64,000 nucleotides of DNA from RUG13091 sp045113315. Its GTDB lineage: Bacteria > Bacillota_I > Bacilli_A > RFN20 > CAG-826. A program made the translations under genes and the position numbers. Position 1 is the stretch's first letter. Every line of letters starts with the position of its first letter. The DNA is taken from NCBI GenBank assembly GCA_045113315.1, contig JBGUIX010000014.1, positions 67,880 to 131,879 on the forward strand, read 5' to 3'. This document shows positions 35,335 through 45,076 of this stretch, piece after piece. The notes below the pieces were generated by a model. It made no database searches and was not told the DNA's origin. It saw nothing but the letters and a program-made list of their open reading frames with translations.

Positions 35335-36213
35335 ATGAACGGAATTATTATTGTTAATCAAGCGATTGGTCATAACCAATATAAAATCAATAGATTCAAA
35401 GAAGAATTCTCTAAAAGAAATATTTCTATCGATGTTTTTGTTAATGATGGAACATTAGCGGTTATTAAAGATAACAACGTTAATATTAAGCTTCCTAAAG
35501 CGGACTTTGTTTTATATTTAGATAAAGACATTTATTTAGCTAAGCTACTTGATAAAGCCGGATATCGTCTTTTCAATAGACCAAACTTTATTAAATTATG
35601 CGATGATAAAATGCTGACTTTTATCGAATGTGCGAACAAAGGCATTAAGATGCCAAAGACTATCTCTGGTCCGCTTGTGTATTTTGATTTACAAAAAGAC
35701 AATTATAAATTCCTCGATGATGTCATTAAGGAACTTGGTTTCCCAATGGTGGTCAAAAGAGTTTATGGATCTTTAGGAGAAGGCGTTTATTTAGTCAAAG
35801 ATAAAAATGAATTAACTAGCGTATACAAAGAGATTGCTCGTAATCCTGTTATCTTTCAAGAATATGTCAAAACTAGTAAAGGAAAATCGATTAGAGTTTT
35901 AATTATTGACGGGAAAGTTTTTGGTTCATTTATTAGAAAAAATAAATATGATTTTAGAAGTAATTTTGGAGATGCCGCAGATAGTGAAATTTTACAAAAT
36001 TCATCAAAATATGAGGCTTTTGCGCAAGAAATTGCTGATAAATTACAAATTGAATATGCCGGAATTGATTTATTAACTTATGAAAATGATGAGCCAATTT
36101 TATGCGAAATTAATTCCAATGCTTTCTTTGAAGAATTTGAAAAAGTAACTGGTTTAGATGTCGCGAAAGCATTCGCTGATATGGTTGTTAGAAAGGTAAA
36201 AGAACATGAATAA
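35335..36213 (+). CDS. RimK-like ATP-grasp ligase
   Basis: The 292-residue protein resembles the RimK/LysX group: a short N-terminal domain, the central ATP-grasp segment with F-P-M-V-V-K-R-V-Y-G-S-L-G-E-G-V-Y, F-Q-E-Y-V-K, then R-V-L-I-I-D-G-K-V and the metal-binding I-L-C-E-I-N-S-N-A-F-F-E-E (about 255-268). Members add glutamate or other amino acids to a protein or small molecule. The target here is unknown. No ribosome binding site is evident, and a TATCAT at 35320-35325 lies nine bases before the ATG. The 3' end overlaps the pseudouridine synthase gene by eight bases. Confidence 0.85.
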   Translation: MNGIIIVNQAIGHNQYKINRFKEEFSKRNISIDVFVNDGTLAVIKDNNVNIKLPKADFVLYLDKDIYLAKLLDKAGYRLFNRPNFIKLCDDKMLTFIECANKGIKMPKTISGPLVYFDLQKDNYKFLDDVIKELGFPMVVKRVYGSLGEGVYLVKDKNELTSVYKEIARNPVIFQEYVKTSKGKSIRVLIIDGKVFGSFIRKNKYDFRSNFGDAADSEILQNSSKYEAFAQEIADKLQIEYAGIDLLTYENDEPILCEINSNAFFEEFEKVTGLDVAKAFADMVVRKVKEHE

Positions 36214-37171
36214 GAATAAAGCTCGTGATACTAGGCCTTCTAAAGACTATAAGAATTTAAAACAATATGTCGTAAAAGAAGAATGTGAACTTTTGGAATT
36301 TCTTTTAAAGACATTTTCTACTCAATCAAGAAATTCTGTTAAGTCTCTTTTATCATCCCATCGTGTCAGCATTGATGGAGCGCCGGTTACACAATTTAAT
36401 TTCAAATTATATAAAGGTGATACTGTCATTATCTCTAGCTCACCTATTAGAAAGAAAACTAGATCTAATTTACCAATAATATACGAAGATGAAAATTTGA
36501 TAGTTATCAATAAACCGACAAAATTATTATCTGTGCCTTCAGATAACGAAAAAGGCTCCACTGCTTTTAGAATGGTAAATGACTATTTACAACAAAAGGA
36601 TAAACACAACCGCGCTTTTATTGTCCATAGATTAGATGAAGATACTTCTGGTGTTTTGATGTTTGCGAAAAATGATCGGATGGCGAAAGCTTTAACTGAT
36701 GGTGAAAACTGGAATAAATTAACCAAAAAACGTGGCTATTATGCAATCGTTGAAGGACATCTAGAAAATAAAGAAGGAAGAATATCTTCTTATTTAAAAA
36801 AGAACTCTCAAAACATGATGTATTCTTCAAAGAAGAAAGGCGACGGCCAACTCGCTATTACAAATTATAAAATTATTAAAGAATCTCCGTTATTCTCTTT
36901 AGCGGACGTCAATATTGAAACTGGTCGTAAAAACCAAATCAGGGTTCACTTTGGAGATATGGGTCATCATATCATCGGTGATGATAAATATGGTGAGCCA
37001 TCTAATCCGATTAAAAGACTAGGTTTGCATGCTTATGAATTAGACATCATAAATCCTTTAAATGGAAAATTGATGAAATTCACCGCGCCTATGCCTAAAG
37101 AATTTCAAACCCTAATGGATGGAAATTATACCCAAAGTAAAAAGCCTGAAGGTAGAAAAGGAAAAAACTAA
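36206..37171 (+). CDS. RluA/RluD-family rRNA pseudouridine synthase
   Basis: The 321-residue protein has an N-terminal S4 RNA-binding domain (about 22-75, including V-K-S-L-L-S-S-H-R-V-S-I-D-G) and a catalytic domain with the active Asp in V-H-R-L-D-E-D-T-S-G-V (about 139-149), followed by the R-K-N-Q-I-R-V-H-F segment. RluD-type enzymes isomerise uridines in 23S rRNA. Which site is modified cannot be told. The start lies within the end of the RimK-like gene. Confidence 0.92.
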   Translation: MNKNKARDTRPSKDYKNLKQYVVKEECELLEFLLKTFSTQSRNSVKSLLSSHRVSIDGAPVTQFNFKLYKGDTVIISSSPIRKKTRSNLPIIYEDENLIVINKPTKLLSVPSDNEKGSTAFRMVNDYLQQKDKHNRAFIVHRLDEDTSGVLMFAKNDRMAKALTDGENWNKLTKKRGYYAIVEGHLENKEGRISSYLKKNSQNMMYSSKKKGDGQLAITNYKIIKESPLFSLADVNIETGRKNQIRVHFGDMGHHIIGDDKYGEPSNPIKRLGLHAYELDIINPLNGKLMKFTAPMPKEFQTLMDGNYTQSKKPEGRKGKN

Positions 37172-37214
37172 AAGAATTAAATTCTAAGTTGTTTCTTTAT
37201 TTAAATGTAAATAA

Positions 37215-39044
37215 TTATTCTTTTTCTAACGCTTTTTGATGAGCGTCATATTTCTTTCTTTCCACTGTGTTAAGAATCTTTTTTCTCATTCTATAAGTGC
37301 TTGGAGTGATTTCCACAAGTTCATCAGAATTGATGTAATCTAAACAAGCCTCTAAAGACATTTTTCTTGGCGATTTTAAAACCACAGTGGTGTCTTTATT
37401 TGCGCTTCTCATATTGGTAAGAGCTTTCTTTAAAACGCAGTTAACCGCTAAGTCGATATCATAACGATTTTCACCGATAATCATACCTTCGTAAACTTCA
37501 GTGCCTGGTTCGATAAACATCGTTCCTCTTTCTTCGACGTGTTCAATTGCATATGGAGTAGCAATACCGGCTTCCGTAGCGACAAGAACACCTAATGGTC
37601 TTTCACCTAAGTTCATAGAAACCATTTCACGATATTCTTTAAAGACGTGAGAAAGGATACCATAACCTTTGGTTAAGGTCATAAAGTTAGTCACATAACC
37701 TAACAATCCACGAGAAGGAATAACATATGTTAATTTAGTTGTGGCTTCTTTAACATCCATGTTGATCATTTCTGCATCTCTATTACCTAAAGAAGTCATA
37801 ATGTCACCAACGAAATCATTAGGAACATCTATTTCTAAATCTTCGTATGGTTCATATTTCACACCATCAATTTCTTTGATGATAACTTTTGGTTTAGAAA
37901 CTTCTAATTCAAAGCCTTCTCTTCTCATGTTTTCGATGAGAATACCAAGGTGTAATTCACCCCTACCGGAAACAATCCAGGTTTCACTATTTGGCACTCT
38001 TTCAACTTTTAAAGCAACATCTTTTTGAGTTTCTCTAAATAATCTTTCTTCAATCTTTCTAGCTGTTAATAATTTACCTTCTTTACCAGAAAGAGGAGAT
38101 GTATTTGTGCCGAAAGTCATCTGTAATGTTGGTTCATCAAGATGAATTAAAGGTAATGGATTAATATGATTTACATTACAAATAGTTTCACCAACATTAA
38201 TATCCATTAAACCCGCAATTGCGCAGATTTCCCCTGCAGAAGCTGATTCAATTTCTAATCTTCTAATTCCTTGGTAGCCAAATAATTTCATGACTTTGAA
38301 GTTTTTAACACTACCGTCAAGACGGCAAACAGAAACAGTATCATTCACATGGATAGTGCCATTTTTCACTGTACCAATACCAATTCTTCCAACGAAATCG
38401 TTATAGTCTAATAAAGATACTTGTAATTGTAATGGTTTATTTGGATCCGCTTTTGGAGCAGGGATTTCATCGATAATCATTTGTAAAACGGCGTCCATAC
38501 CTGGTTTTTGAGTGGATGGATCAGGATCTAAAGAACTCGTTCCTTGTAAAGCGGAAGTATAGACCACTTTGAAATCTAAAAATTCATCAGGAGCACCTAA
38601 TTCAATAAATAAAGTTAGAACTTCATCTAATGTTTTAGCGATATCGATATTTGCTCTATCAATCTTGTTGATACAAACAATCGGTTTTACATGTGCTTCT
38701 AATGCTTTTTTTAAAACGAATCTAGTTTGAGGCATGGTTCCTTCAAAAGCATCCACTAATAAAAGACAACCATCAACCATGTTCATAATACGTTCCACTT
38801 CACCACCAAAGTCAGCGTGTCCTGGAGTATCTAATATGTTAATCTTTGTATCTTTATAAATAACAGATGTGGTTTTTGCTAAGATAGTGATACCTCTTTC
38901 TCTTTCGATATCGTTACTATCCATGACTCTATTAGCGACTTCTTCATTCTCACGAAAAGCACCAGAAGATTTTAATAATTGATCGACTAAAGTAGTCTTA
39001 CCGTGGTCGACGTGAGCGATAATTGCAATATTACGAATATTCAT
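37215..39044 (-). CDS. typA: Translational GTPase BipA/TypA
   Basis: The 609-residue protein is a ribosome-associated GTPase involved in 50S assembly and stress response. It has G1 H-V-D-H-G-K-T-T (about 11-18), the switch region E-R-G-I-T-I-L-A-K-T, G3 D-T-P-G-H-A-D-F and G4 N-K-I-D, EF-G-like domains III and V, and the C-terminal BipA domain. AGGTAGT lies before the ATG. The gene is on the minus strand, against the surrounding plus-strand genes and against replication. Confidence 0.97.
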   Translation of the reverse strand: MNIRNIAIIAHVDHGKTTLVDQLLKSSGAFRENEEVANRVMDSNDIERERGITILAKTTSVIYKDTKINILDTPGHADFGGEVERIMNMVDGCLLLVDAFEGTMPQTRFVLKKALEAHVKPIVCINKIDRANIDIAKTLDEVLTLFIELGAPDEFLDFKVVYTSALQGTSSLDPDPSTQKPGMDAVLQMIIDEIPAPKADPNKPLQLQVSLLDYNDFVGRIGIGTVKNGTIHVNDTVSVCRLDGSVKNFKVMKLFGYQGIRRLEIESASAGEICAIAGLMDINVGETICNVNHINPLPLIHLDEPTLQMTFGTNTSPLSGKEGKLLTARKIEERLFRETQKDVALKVERVPNSETWIVSGRGELHLGILIENMRREGFELEVSKPKVIIKEIDGVKYEPYEDLEIDVPNDFVGDIMTSLGNRDAEMINMDVKEATTKLTYVIPSRGLLGYVTNFMTLTKGYGILSHVFKEYREMVSMNLGERPLGVLVATEAGIATPYAIEHVEERGTMFIEPGTEVYEGMIIGENRYDIDLAVNCVLKKALTNMRSANKDTTVVLKSPRKMSLEACLDYINSDELVEITPSTYRMRKKILNTVERKKYDAHQKALEKE

Positions 39045-39132
39045 AAGACTACCTCCAAAAAATCTTTTCTATCATAGAAAAGCGAGAACAAAAAAGCAAT
39101 AAAAAAGTAAATTACCTTGTCGTGTATGTGTG

Positions 39133-39138
39133 TATAAT
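39133..39138 (+). promoter_or_regulatory. -10 element eight bases before the yfhO start
   Basis: A perfect TATAAT ends eight bases before the ATG at 39147. The -35 region (about 39111-39116, ATTACC) is weak, and no ribosome binding site is present, so a leaderless transcript is likely. Confidence 0.55.
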
Positions 39139-39146
39139 ATGTATAC

Positions 39147-42100
39147 ATGAGTAACGCGATCGTTATCAAATCAAAGAAGAAATTTGTCGATTATCTCCCT
39201 TCTTTTATTAAGAGTATTCATTCGATGTTTTACTATTATCTATTCCTAATTATATTAGGAATAATCTTCTTTTCTAGCTCATTATTTATCAATTATTTTA
39301 CCACTCCATTTACTGGTGATTACACCTCTCAACAATTTGCTTTTTATACAAATGGATATGATGATTGGTGGCACTTTTTTAAAACTGGAGAATTTGTCTT
39401 ATATGATCAGAACACCTTTTTAGGTGCGGATAATATTGGATCTAATTCTTTCTATTATTTGTTCGACCCTTTCTTCTTACCAATATTATTAGTTCCTAGA
39501 CAACTTATCCCACAGTTTATGGTGGTGTTAACCATCTTAAAGATATCCGCTGCTGGTATGGTTTTCTTCCTATATATGCGTTATTTAGGAGCATCTAGAA
39601 CTGCTAGTAAAATAACTGGCATTGCTTATGCCTTCTCAGGTTGGATGACTTGGTATTTATGGTTTAACCATTTTACGGAAATAACGATTGTTTTGCCTTT
39701 AATCTTATTAGGAGTTGAAATAGTTCTAAAAGAAAAGAAACCTTGGGTATTGATGTTTGCTATCGCCTTAATGGGATTTGTAAATTATTTCTTCTTAATA
39801 TGTTTTGTGATGTGTGCGTTTTTATACGCTATGTTTAGATACTTCCAAAGAATTAGATTAAATAAAGCAAAAGATAACTTATTAATTTTAGGATTAGGGT
39901 TTGTTGGTTTCTTGGTTGGAATAATCATTCCTATGATGGTTGTTTTTCCATCTGCGATGCACGCCTTAACTTCTCCTAGAGCGAGTGGTAATAACTATTT
40001 AGTGTTTTTAAAAGATGCTTTTAAGAGCCATAACTTTAAAAGAATTATGGATTTATTAACTTCTTGGACCGCAAATGGAAAGACTGATCAAAATAGAGCT
40101 AGATCTTTATACCCATTTATTGATTTTATATTCCCTGTCACTAGTGATAGAGGAACACCTTTAACAGTTTATGGTAACGAAACATATGATAACGTAGCCG
40201 GATCAACTTATTGTTTCTTACCGATGATGATGTTATTAGTTCCTGCTTTTATAAATTCATTTAGAAAGAAACATTTTTCGGTTGTTATTCCACTAGCGTT
40301 TTTTATCTTCGCTTTATTTACACCCTGTTTTTATTATTTGTTCCATGGCTTCACACAAGCCTATAGTCGTTGGACCTTATTTGTGACCACTTCTATATTG
40401 GCTTATACAGGGTTACATCTAGATGAAATTAAGAATAAGAGTTTTATAAATTTAATCATCGGCGGATTAAGTTTAATCGTCTTAACTTTAATCGCGGGAT
40501 GGGCCGCAAATGAGATTGTAAAAAAGTATAATCAAAGCTTCACAGAAAGAGTTCCAATCTGGTTAGCAATACTTATTGAATGTATCTATATCGTTTTATT
40601 TGTTTCTATCTTAATTCTCACAAAATTTAAGAAAAAACTGAACTTTTACGCGTTTTTTACTGGTTTTATATCTCTTGAAATCGCGGCGATGGGCGCCTTT
40701 GTGATTCAAGGACATGGTGTTGAAGATTACTATTATACAAACAAAGGATTTATCAAAAATGATGTTCTTCATTCATTAGTGGAGAAGACTAAAAAGAAAG
40801 ATCCAACTTATTATCGTAGTTTCTCTTCTCTAGCTTCTAGCGATGCTTCAAATGATGAGATGAGAAATAACTATAATGGAGCATCTTTCTTCCATTCTAT
40901 TTATAACTACAATGTCGCTGATATATGTAACTGGTCTTCCATTACTGGAGGCGTAGCTCCAGGTAGTTGGAGTGGTCATTTTGTCCAAAAGAGAAACAAT
41001 TTAGATTTCTTATTAGGTATGAAATATTACTATGTTGAAGATGACTATTTCTATTATCAGAATCGTAAAGAAGCTAGTTCAGATAAATTTAGATATAATG
41101 TTCCTTTAAATTATTTAGACATTACTTCCACTATGCCTAATAAAGAGTTCCGTATTTATAAAAATATGGACTATGTTGATTTTGCTTTGACCTATGATAC
41201 GGTTTATCCAACCTATGGTAATCCAAATGAATCCGATTCCTATGAAGGCTTATATAGTGCCTCTTCAAGAAGCGTTCTTGCTCTTGAGGAATTATATTTA
41301 CAAGGAGCGATTATCAATAAATATCGTGATGAAACAATTGTGGATGATATTAAGAACAACCATCCTGATATTGAAGTAAGTGATATTCCAAATAGAGTTC
41401 CTTCATTTTATTACACTTATGTAAAGACTGAATCTTATAAAGAAAGTGGTGGTTCATCATATTATGATGCGATGATCACTTTCTATGATATTTATAGTTC
41501 TAATCAAGGATTAAAATCATTAGATTTAACCGCGAAAGATTACGTTACTTTATTAAACACAAACAACAACACATTTGTTAAATCTTCATCACCAGAAAAT
41601 GGAGATTTCTATCGCCGTTACTGTGCTGTCATGGAAGCAAAAGGTGAATGCTTTCCTAACTATGATCCTAGTGGAAATATTTTCTATTTATCTGCGACGT
41701 TTGCTAACAAATATCAAATCGACGTTTATTTAGTGGACACGAACAATCAAATCGTTACTTATGATAATCATAATGATGGTTATTATAGCGGGACTAGAGG
41801 CGGTAAAGAATATCGCACTTTCTATACCGCTCCGGAATATGGTTTAGATGAAAATGGTCAATTAGTAATTAAAAGCCCCGCCCCTAAAATTAAAAAAATT
41901 ATTTTAGCGTCTAGAAATTATAGAATGAGAAGTTCTTATCCTTTATATATTGATAGTTATACTAGTTGGAATAATAAATTATCTAATTTCAAAAACTATC
42001 CAGTTACTGATGTAAAATCGAGCGCGAATAAATATACATTTAAGACCAATTTTGACAAAGAAAGAGTGGTTATGACACGTTTAGCTTATGAAGATGGTTT

Positions 42101-42356
42101 CACTCTTAAAATGGTCGATTCTAGTGGTAAAAAAAGCAATGTTAAAGTATTTAACGGACAAGGCGGATTTGCTTCATTTATCAGTGGCACTGGTAACTGT
42201 TCTTATGTTTTAGAATTCTATACACCTTATTTACAATTATCTTCATATATTTCCATGGTGGGTGTTTTATCGTTCTTTGGTTCGATAGTTGCTTATACTT
42301 ATTTTGCAATGGAAAACGAAAAGAAATCTGTTTTCTATAAATTTAAAAGACAATAA
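39147..42356 (+). CDS. yfhO: YfhO-family large membrane protein (GT-C type fold)
   Basis: The 1069-residue protein has about 12 hydrophobic segments in residues 25-545, one more at the C-terminus (about 1030-1055), and between them a large hydrophilic region, probably extracytoplasmic. The first loop contains the T-G-D-Y-T-S-Q motif of YfhO proteins, and the segment with N-H-F-T-E-I follows; YfhO is a multi-membrane glycosyltransferase-like family, and in B. subtilis and Listeria it is linked to glycosylation of lipoteichoic acid. A lipid-linked sugar donor is inference. The tail is basic. Confidence 0.88.
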   Translation: MSNAIVIKSKKKFVDYLPSFIKSIHSMFYYYLFLIILGIIFFSSSLFINYFTTPFTGDYTSQQFAFYTNGYDDWWHFFKTGEFVLYDQNTFLGADNIGSNSFYYLFDPFFLPILLVPRQLIPQFMVVLTILKISAAGMVFFLYMRYLGASRTASKITGIAYAFSGWMTWYLWFNHFTEITIVLPLILLGVEIVLKEKKPWVLMFAIALMGFVNYFFLICFVMCAFLYAMFRYFQRIRLNKAKDNLLILGLGFVGFLVGIIIPMMVVFPSAMHALTSPRASGNNYLVFLKDAFKSHNFKRIMDLLTSWTANGKTDQNRARSLYPFIDFIFPVTSDRGTPLTVYGNETYDNVAGSTYCFLPMMMLLVPAFINSFRKKHFSVVIPLAFFIFALFTPCFYYLFHGFTQAYSRWTLFVTTSILAYTGLHLDEIKNKSFINLIIGGLSLIVLTLIAGWAANEIVKKYNQSFTERVPIWLAILIECIYIVLFVSILILTKFKKKLNFYAFFTGFISLEIAAMGAFVIQGHGVEDYYYTNKGFIKNDVLHSLVEKTKKKDPTYYRSFSSLASSDASNDEMRNNYNGASFFHSIYNYNVADICNWSSITGGVAPGSWSGHFVQKRNNLDFLLGMKYYYVEDDYFYYQNRKEASSDKFRYNVPLNYLDITSTMPNKEFRIYKNMDYVDFALTYDTVYPTYGNPNESDSYEGLYSASSRSVLALEELYLQGAIINKYRDETIVDDIKNNHPDIEVSDIPNRVPSFYYTYVKTESYKESGGSSYYDAMITFYDIYSSNQGLKSLDLTAKDYVTLLNTNNNTFVKSSSPENGDFYRRYCAVMEAKGECFPNYDPSGNIFYLSATFANKYQIDVYLVDTNNQIVTYDNHNDGYYSGTRGGKEYRTFYTAPEYGLDENGQLVIKSPAPKIKKIILASRNYRMRSSYPLYIDSYTSWNNKLSNFKNYPVTDVKSSANKYTFKTNFDKERVVMTRLAYEDGFTLKMVDSSGKKSNVKVFNGQGGFASFISGTGNCSYVLEFYTPYLQLSSYISMVGVLSFFGSIVAYTYFAMENEKKSVFYKFKRQ

Positions 42357-42357
42357 A

Positions 42358-42388
42358 AAACCGCTCTAGAGTTTTTGAGCGATTTTAT
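42358..42388. terminator. Bidirectional terminator between yfhO and rsmI
   Basis: CGCTC (42362-42366) and GAGCG (42377-42381) form a five-pair stem; the plus strand continues ATTTTAT and the minus strand continues GTTTTTTATT. It overlaps the 3' end of rsmI. Confidence 0.75.
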
Positions 42389-43217
42389 AGACGAGATTTT
42401 TGGGGAGGTTATACTCCTCTTTTAATATTTCGATCGCGGTCTTTTTGCTTGCTCCTTTATCAATAAAGGATTTAAGCTTCTTTTCAATTAGTTCTTCATC
42501 CACCGCTTTATCTTTCAATTCTTCGTTTCCTTTTATTATTATGACCATTTCGCCTTTTAAAGATTCGAAGTCGATATTAACTATTTCATCAAGAGAACCA
42601 CGTATATATTCTTCATTTATTTTTGTTAGTTCTCGAGCGATAACCACTTCTCTATTTTTAAAAACTTCATGCATTAATTTAATAGTTTCTTCAATATGAT
42701 GTGGTGATTCATAAAAGATTAATGTTTCAGGCTTGTCCACTAATTTGGTAAGTTCATTCTTTGCTTCGTTTCTCTTCTTTGGTAAGAAACCATAAAAATA
42801 GAAATGATTAGTGGGTAATCCAGAAGCTACTAAAGCGTTGATAAAAGCTGAACTTCCTGAAATGGTGGAAACATTAATGCCTTCTTTTATTGCCATTTTT
42901 ACTAAGATGTTTCCGGGATCACTTATTCCAGGATAACCAGCGTCACTTACATAAGCGACTTTTTTGCCAGATTTAATTAAATTAATTAAGTGATTAGAGG
43001 CTTCTACTTCATTATGTTCACGAAGTGAAAATAATTCGGATTTAATTCCGTAACACGATAATAACTTATAAGTGTTTCTAGTATCTTCTGCAGCGATTAG
43101 ATCCATTTCTTTTAATGTCTCTAACGCTCTTTCTGTAATTTCTTTTAAGTTACCAATTGGAGTGGCAACTAAATATAGAAGAGGAGATTTGTTATCAAAA
43201 CTTTTACTTCTCTTCAT
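42366..43217 (-). CDS. rsmI: 16S rRNA 2'-O-ribose C1402 methyltransferase
   Basis: RsmI (283 residues) methylates the ribose of C1402. The tetrapyrrole methylase fold shows L-Y-L-V-A-T-P-I-G-N-L near the start, A-E-D-T-R-N-T (about 40-46), V-S-D-A-G-Y-P-G-I-S-D-P-G and the later Y-E-S-P-H-R/H-I; all are conserved. The start overlaps the end of ricT by 14 bases. It is the last gene of the head-on dnaX cluster. In B. subtilis, yabA lies between ricT and rsmI; it is absent here. Confidence 0.95.
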   Translation of the reverse strand: MKRSKSFDNKSPLLYLVATPIGNLKEITERALETLKEMDLIAAEDTRNTYKLLSCYGIKSELFSLREHNEVEASNHLINLIKSGKKVAYVSDAGYPGISDPGNILVKMAIKEGINVSTISGSSAFINALVASGLPTNHFYFYGFLPKKRNEAKNELTKLVDKPETLIFYESPHHIEETIKLMHEVFKNREVVIARELTKINEEYIRGSLDEIVNIDFESLKGEMVIIIKGNEELKDKAVDEELIEKKLKSFIDKGASKKTAIEILKEEYNLPKNLVYKIAQKL

Positions 43218-44079
43218 TACGATTTTTTCTCCAACGAGCTTGTTTATTTAATTCTTCAATTGGTAAGAATTTGACGTCTTCTTCGTTTTCAATTTTTACC
43301 ACTTTAGAAATAACATTCACACCGGTGACCGTATATTCAGTTTTGTCAATAAATAATTTGGTGCCTAATTCTGGGAAGTTTTTCTTCTCTTCACTATAAG
43401 CATCATCTTCATATTTTAAACAACAAATTAATTTGCCGCAGTGGCCAGAAAGTTTTGGGATGTTAATCGCTAACATCTGGTTTTTGGCTCTATTAATGGA
43501 TATACCATCAAATTCATTTAAGAATGTGGAACAGCAAAGTGGAAGACCGCATATGCCTACTCCACCAATCATCTTAGCTTTATCACGAGAACCCACTTGT
43601 CTTAATTCGATTCTAGTGTGTAAACGAGAGGCTAAAGATTTTAATAATTCACGGAAATCTACTCTTTCATCTGCAACGTAAGTAAGGATAACTTTTGTCT
43701 TATCTAAGGTGTACTCACAAGAAATAAAGTTCATGTCGAGCTTTAATCTATTTGCTTCATTTTTACTAATTTCTAGCGCAGAAGCCGCGTCTTTTTTGTT
43801 TGATTCGAATATTTTAACGTCGATATCGTTAGCTAATCTAATGATTGGTTTTAAACCTAATTCAGATTCATATTTATCAATATCGATTGGAGTAAAAGCG
43901 ATTTCTCCGAGTTCTAAACCACGGATAGTTTCAACGATTACTTTATCCCCATCTTTAACTTCAAGATCTTCTTTGATACCGAAGTAATAAGTTCTTTGAG
44001 TGTTATAAAAACGGACACCGACATATTGTCTATATTCGGAATTATCTATATTGTTTATGGAGTTTTCTTTTTCTATCAT
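43204..44079 (-). CDS. ricT: PSP1-domain protein RicT (YaaT)
   Basis: The 291-residue protein has the PSP1 domain (about 75-160) and the conserved cysteine-rich core with G-G-V-G-I-C-G-L-P-L-C-C-S-T-F-L then H-C-G-K-L-I-C-C-L-K-Y-E. In B. subtilis RicT works with RicA and RicF as the Y-complex that steers RNase Y and promotes competence and biofilm formation. The start is one base from the end of holB. RicA and RicF genes are not present in this window. Confidence 0.94.
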   Translation of the reverse strand: MIEKENSINNIDNSEYRQYVGVRFYNTQRTYYFGIKEDLEVKDGDKVIVETIRGLELGEIAFTPIDIDKYESELGLKPIIRLANDIDVKIFESNKKDAASALEISKNEANRLKLDMNFISCEYTLDKTKVILTYVADERVDFRELLKSLASRLHTRIELRQVGSRDKAKMIGGVGICGLPLCCSTFLNEFDGISINRAKNQMLAINIPKLSGHCGKLICCLKYEDDAYSEEKKNFPELGTKLFIDKTEYTVTGVNVISKVVKIENEEDVKFLPIEELNKQARWRKNRNEEK

Positions 44080-44080
44080 T

Positions 44081-45076
44081 TTAATTCTCCTTAATGATGT
44101 GAAGGACCAAATGGTCCATAAGTAATGAGATGTTAACGTTAAGATTAATTAAGTTACGATCTTTTAATATCTCAATCAAACTTTCATCTATATGAGAAAG
44201 TTTTCTGGCGAGTTCCTGAAGAATTGTATCATAACTTTTTAATATTGGCGATTTGCCGTGTTGAATATTTAATAAATCTCCAAAGGCTTCTACGAGCATA
44301 TCTAAGAAGAATCTTGCGCTTTCTTTAGTTTTTACTAAAGGGATAATTGATTTTTGCGAATAGAAGATAGCTTTTTTATTATCTTTATCATTTAGCGCTT
44401 TTAAGAATTCAACGAATGCATTTTTCGCATCATCATAATTCTCTTTTTCTTCCTTATCGTTTAAGACATCGTAGATGAGCTCCCCATCGTTATAAAAATA
44501 TGATAGTAATTCTGCATCTTCCTCTGGAACATTTAAAGATATTGCTTCATTAATTACTTCTTTTCTATCAACAAGTTTTAATCTTAATAATTGGCATCTA
44601 GAAATAATTGTCGGAAGAACATTATTCTCATTATTTGTAGTTAAGAAAGCATATATTTCGCTTCCTGGTTCTTCTAAGAATTTAAGAATGCTATTAATAG
44701 CTTCAACTGACATATTCTCAACGAGGTGAAGAATATAAATCATCTTGCCTTTGGCTTCAAAAGCGGTTTTTTCAAATTGAGTTTCAATATTTCCCACTTC
44801 TTCTTTTTTGATGTTCTTTTTAGAACCATCTAAAACAATAAAGTCGGGATAATTATTATCATCAATTCTTAGACAAGTAATGCAGTTATTACAGGCTAAA
44901 GGATCAGGGGAATCACAAAGGATAGATTTTGCTAAATATTTTGCGACCTCTAAAAGAGGTGTTCCTGGATTACCACTGATTAAATAAGCATGAGAAAGGT
45001 GCTTATTTTGTAAAGACCGCACAAATGTGCGGTATATTATAGGTTGCTTATTTTCTAAATATTTCGCTACTTGCAT
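44081..45076 (-). CDS. holB: DNA polymerase III delta' subunit
   Basis: The 331-residue protein is the clamp-loader delta' subunit: it resembles DnaX but has a degenerate phosphate loop (G-N-P-G-T-P-L-L), keeps the zinc module C-x(8)-C-N-N-C-I-T-C (about 54-68), and has the S-R-C sensor (I-I-S-R-C-Q-L). It starts inside the 3' end of tmk with a ten-base overlap. It assembles with DnaX in the complex that loads the beta clamp encoded at 15575-16696. Confidence 0.92.
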   Translation of the reverse strand: MQVAKYLENKQPIIYRTFVRSLQNKHLSHAYLISGNPGTPLLEVAKYLAKSILCDSPDPLACNNCITCLRIDDNNYPDFIVLDGSKKNIKKEEVGNIETQFEKTAFEAKGKMIYILHLVENMSVEAINSILKFLEEPGSEIYAFLTTNNENNVLPTIISRCQLLRLKLVDRKEVINEAISLNVPEEDAELLSYFYNDGELIYDVLNDKEEKENYDDAKNAFVEFLKALNDKDNKKAIFYSQKSIIPLVKTKESARFFLDMLVEAFGDLLNIQHGKSPILKSYDTILQELARKLSHIDESLIEILKDRNLINLNVNISLLMDHLVLHIIKEN

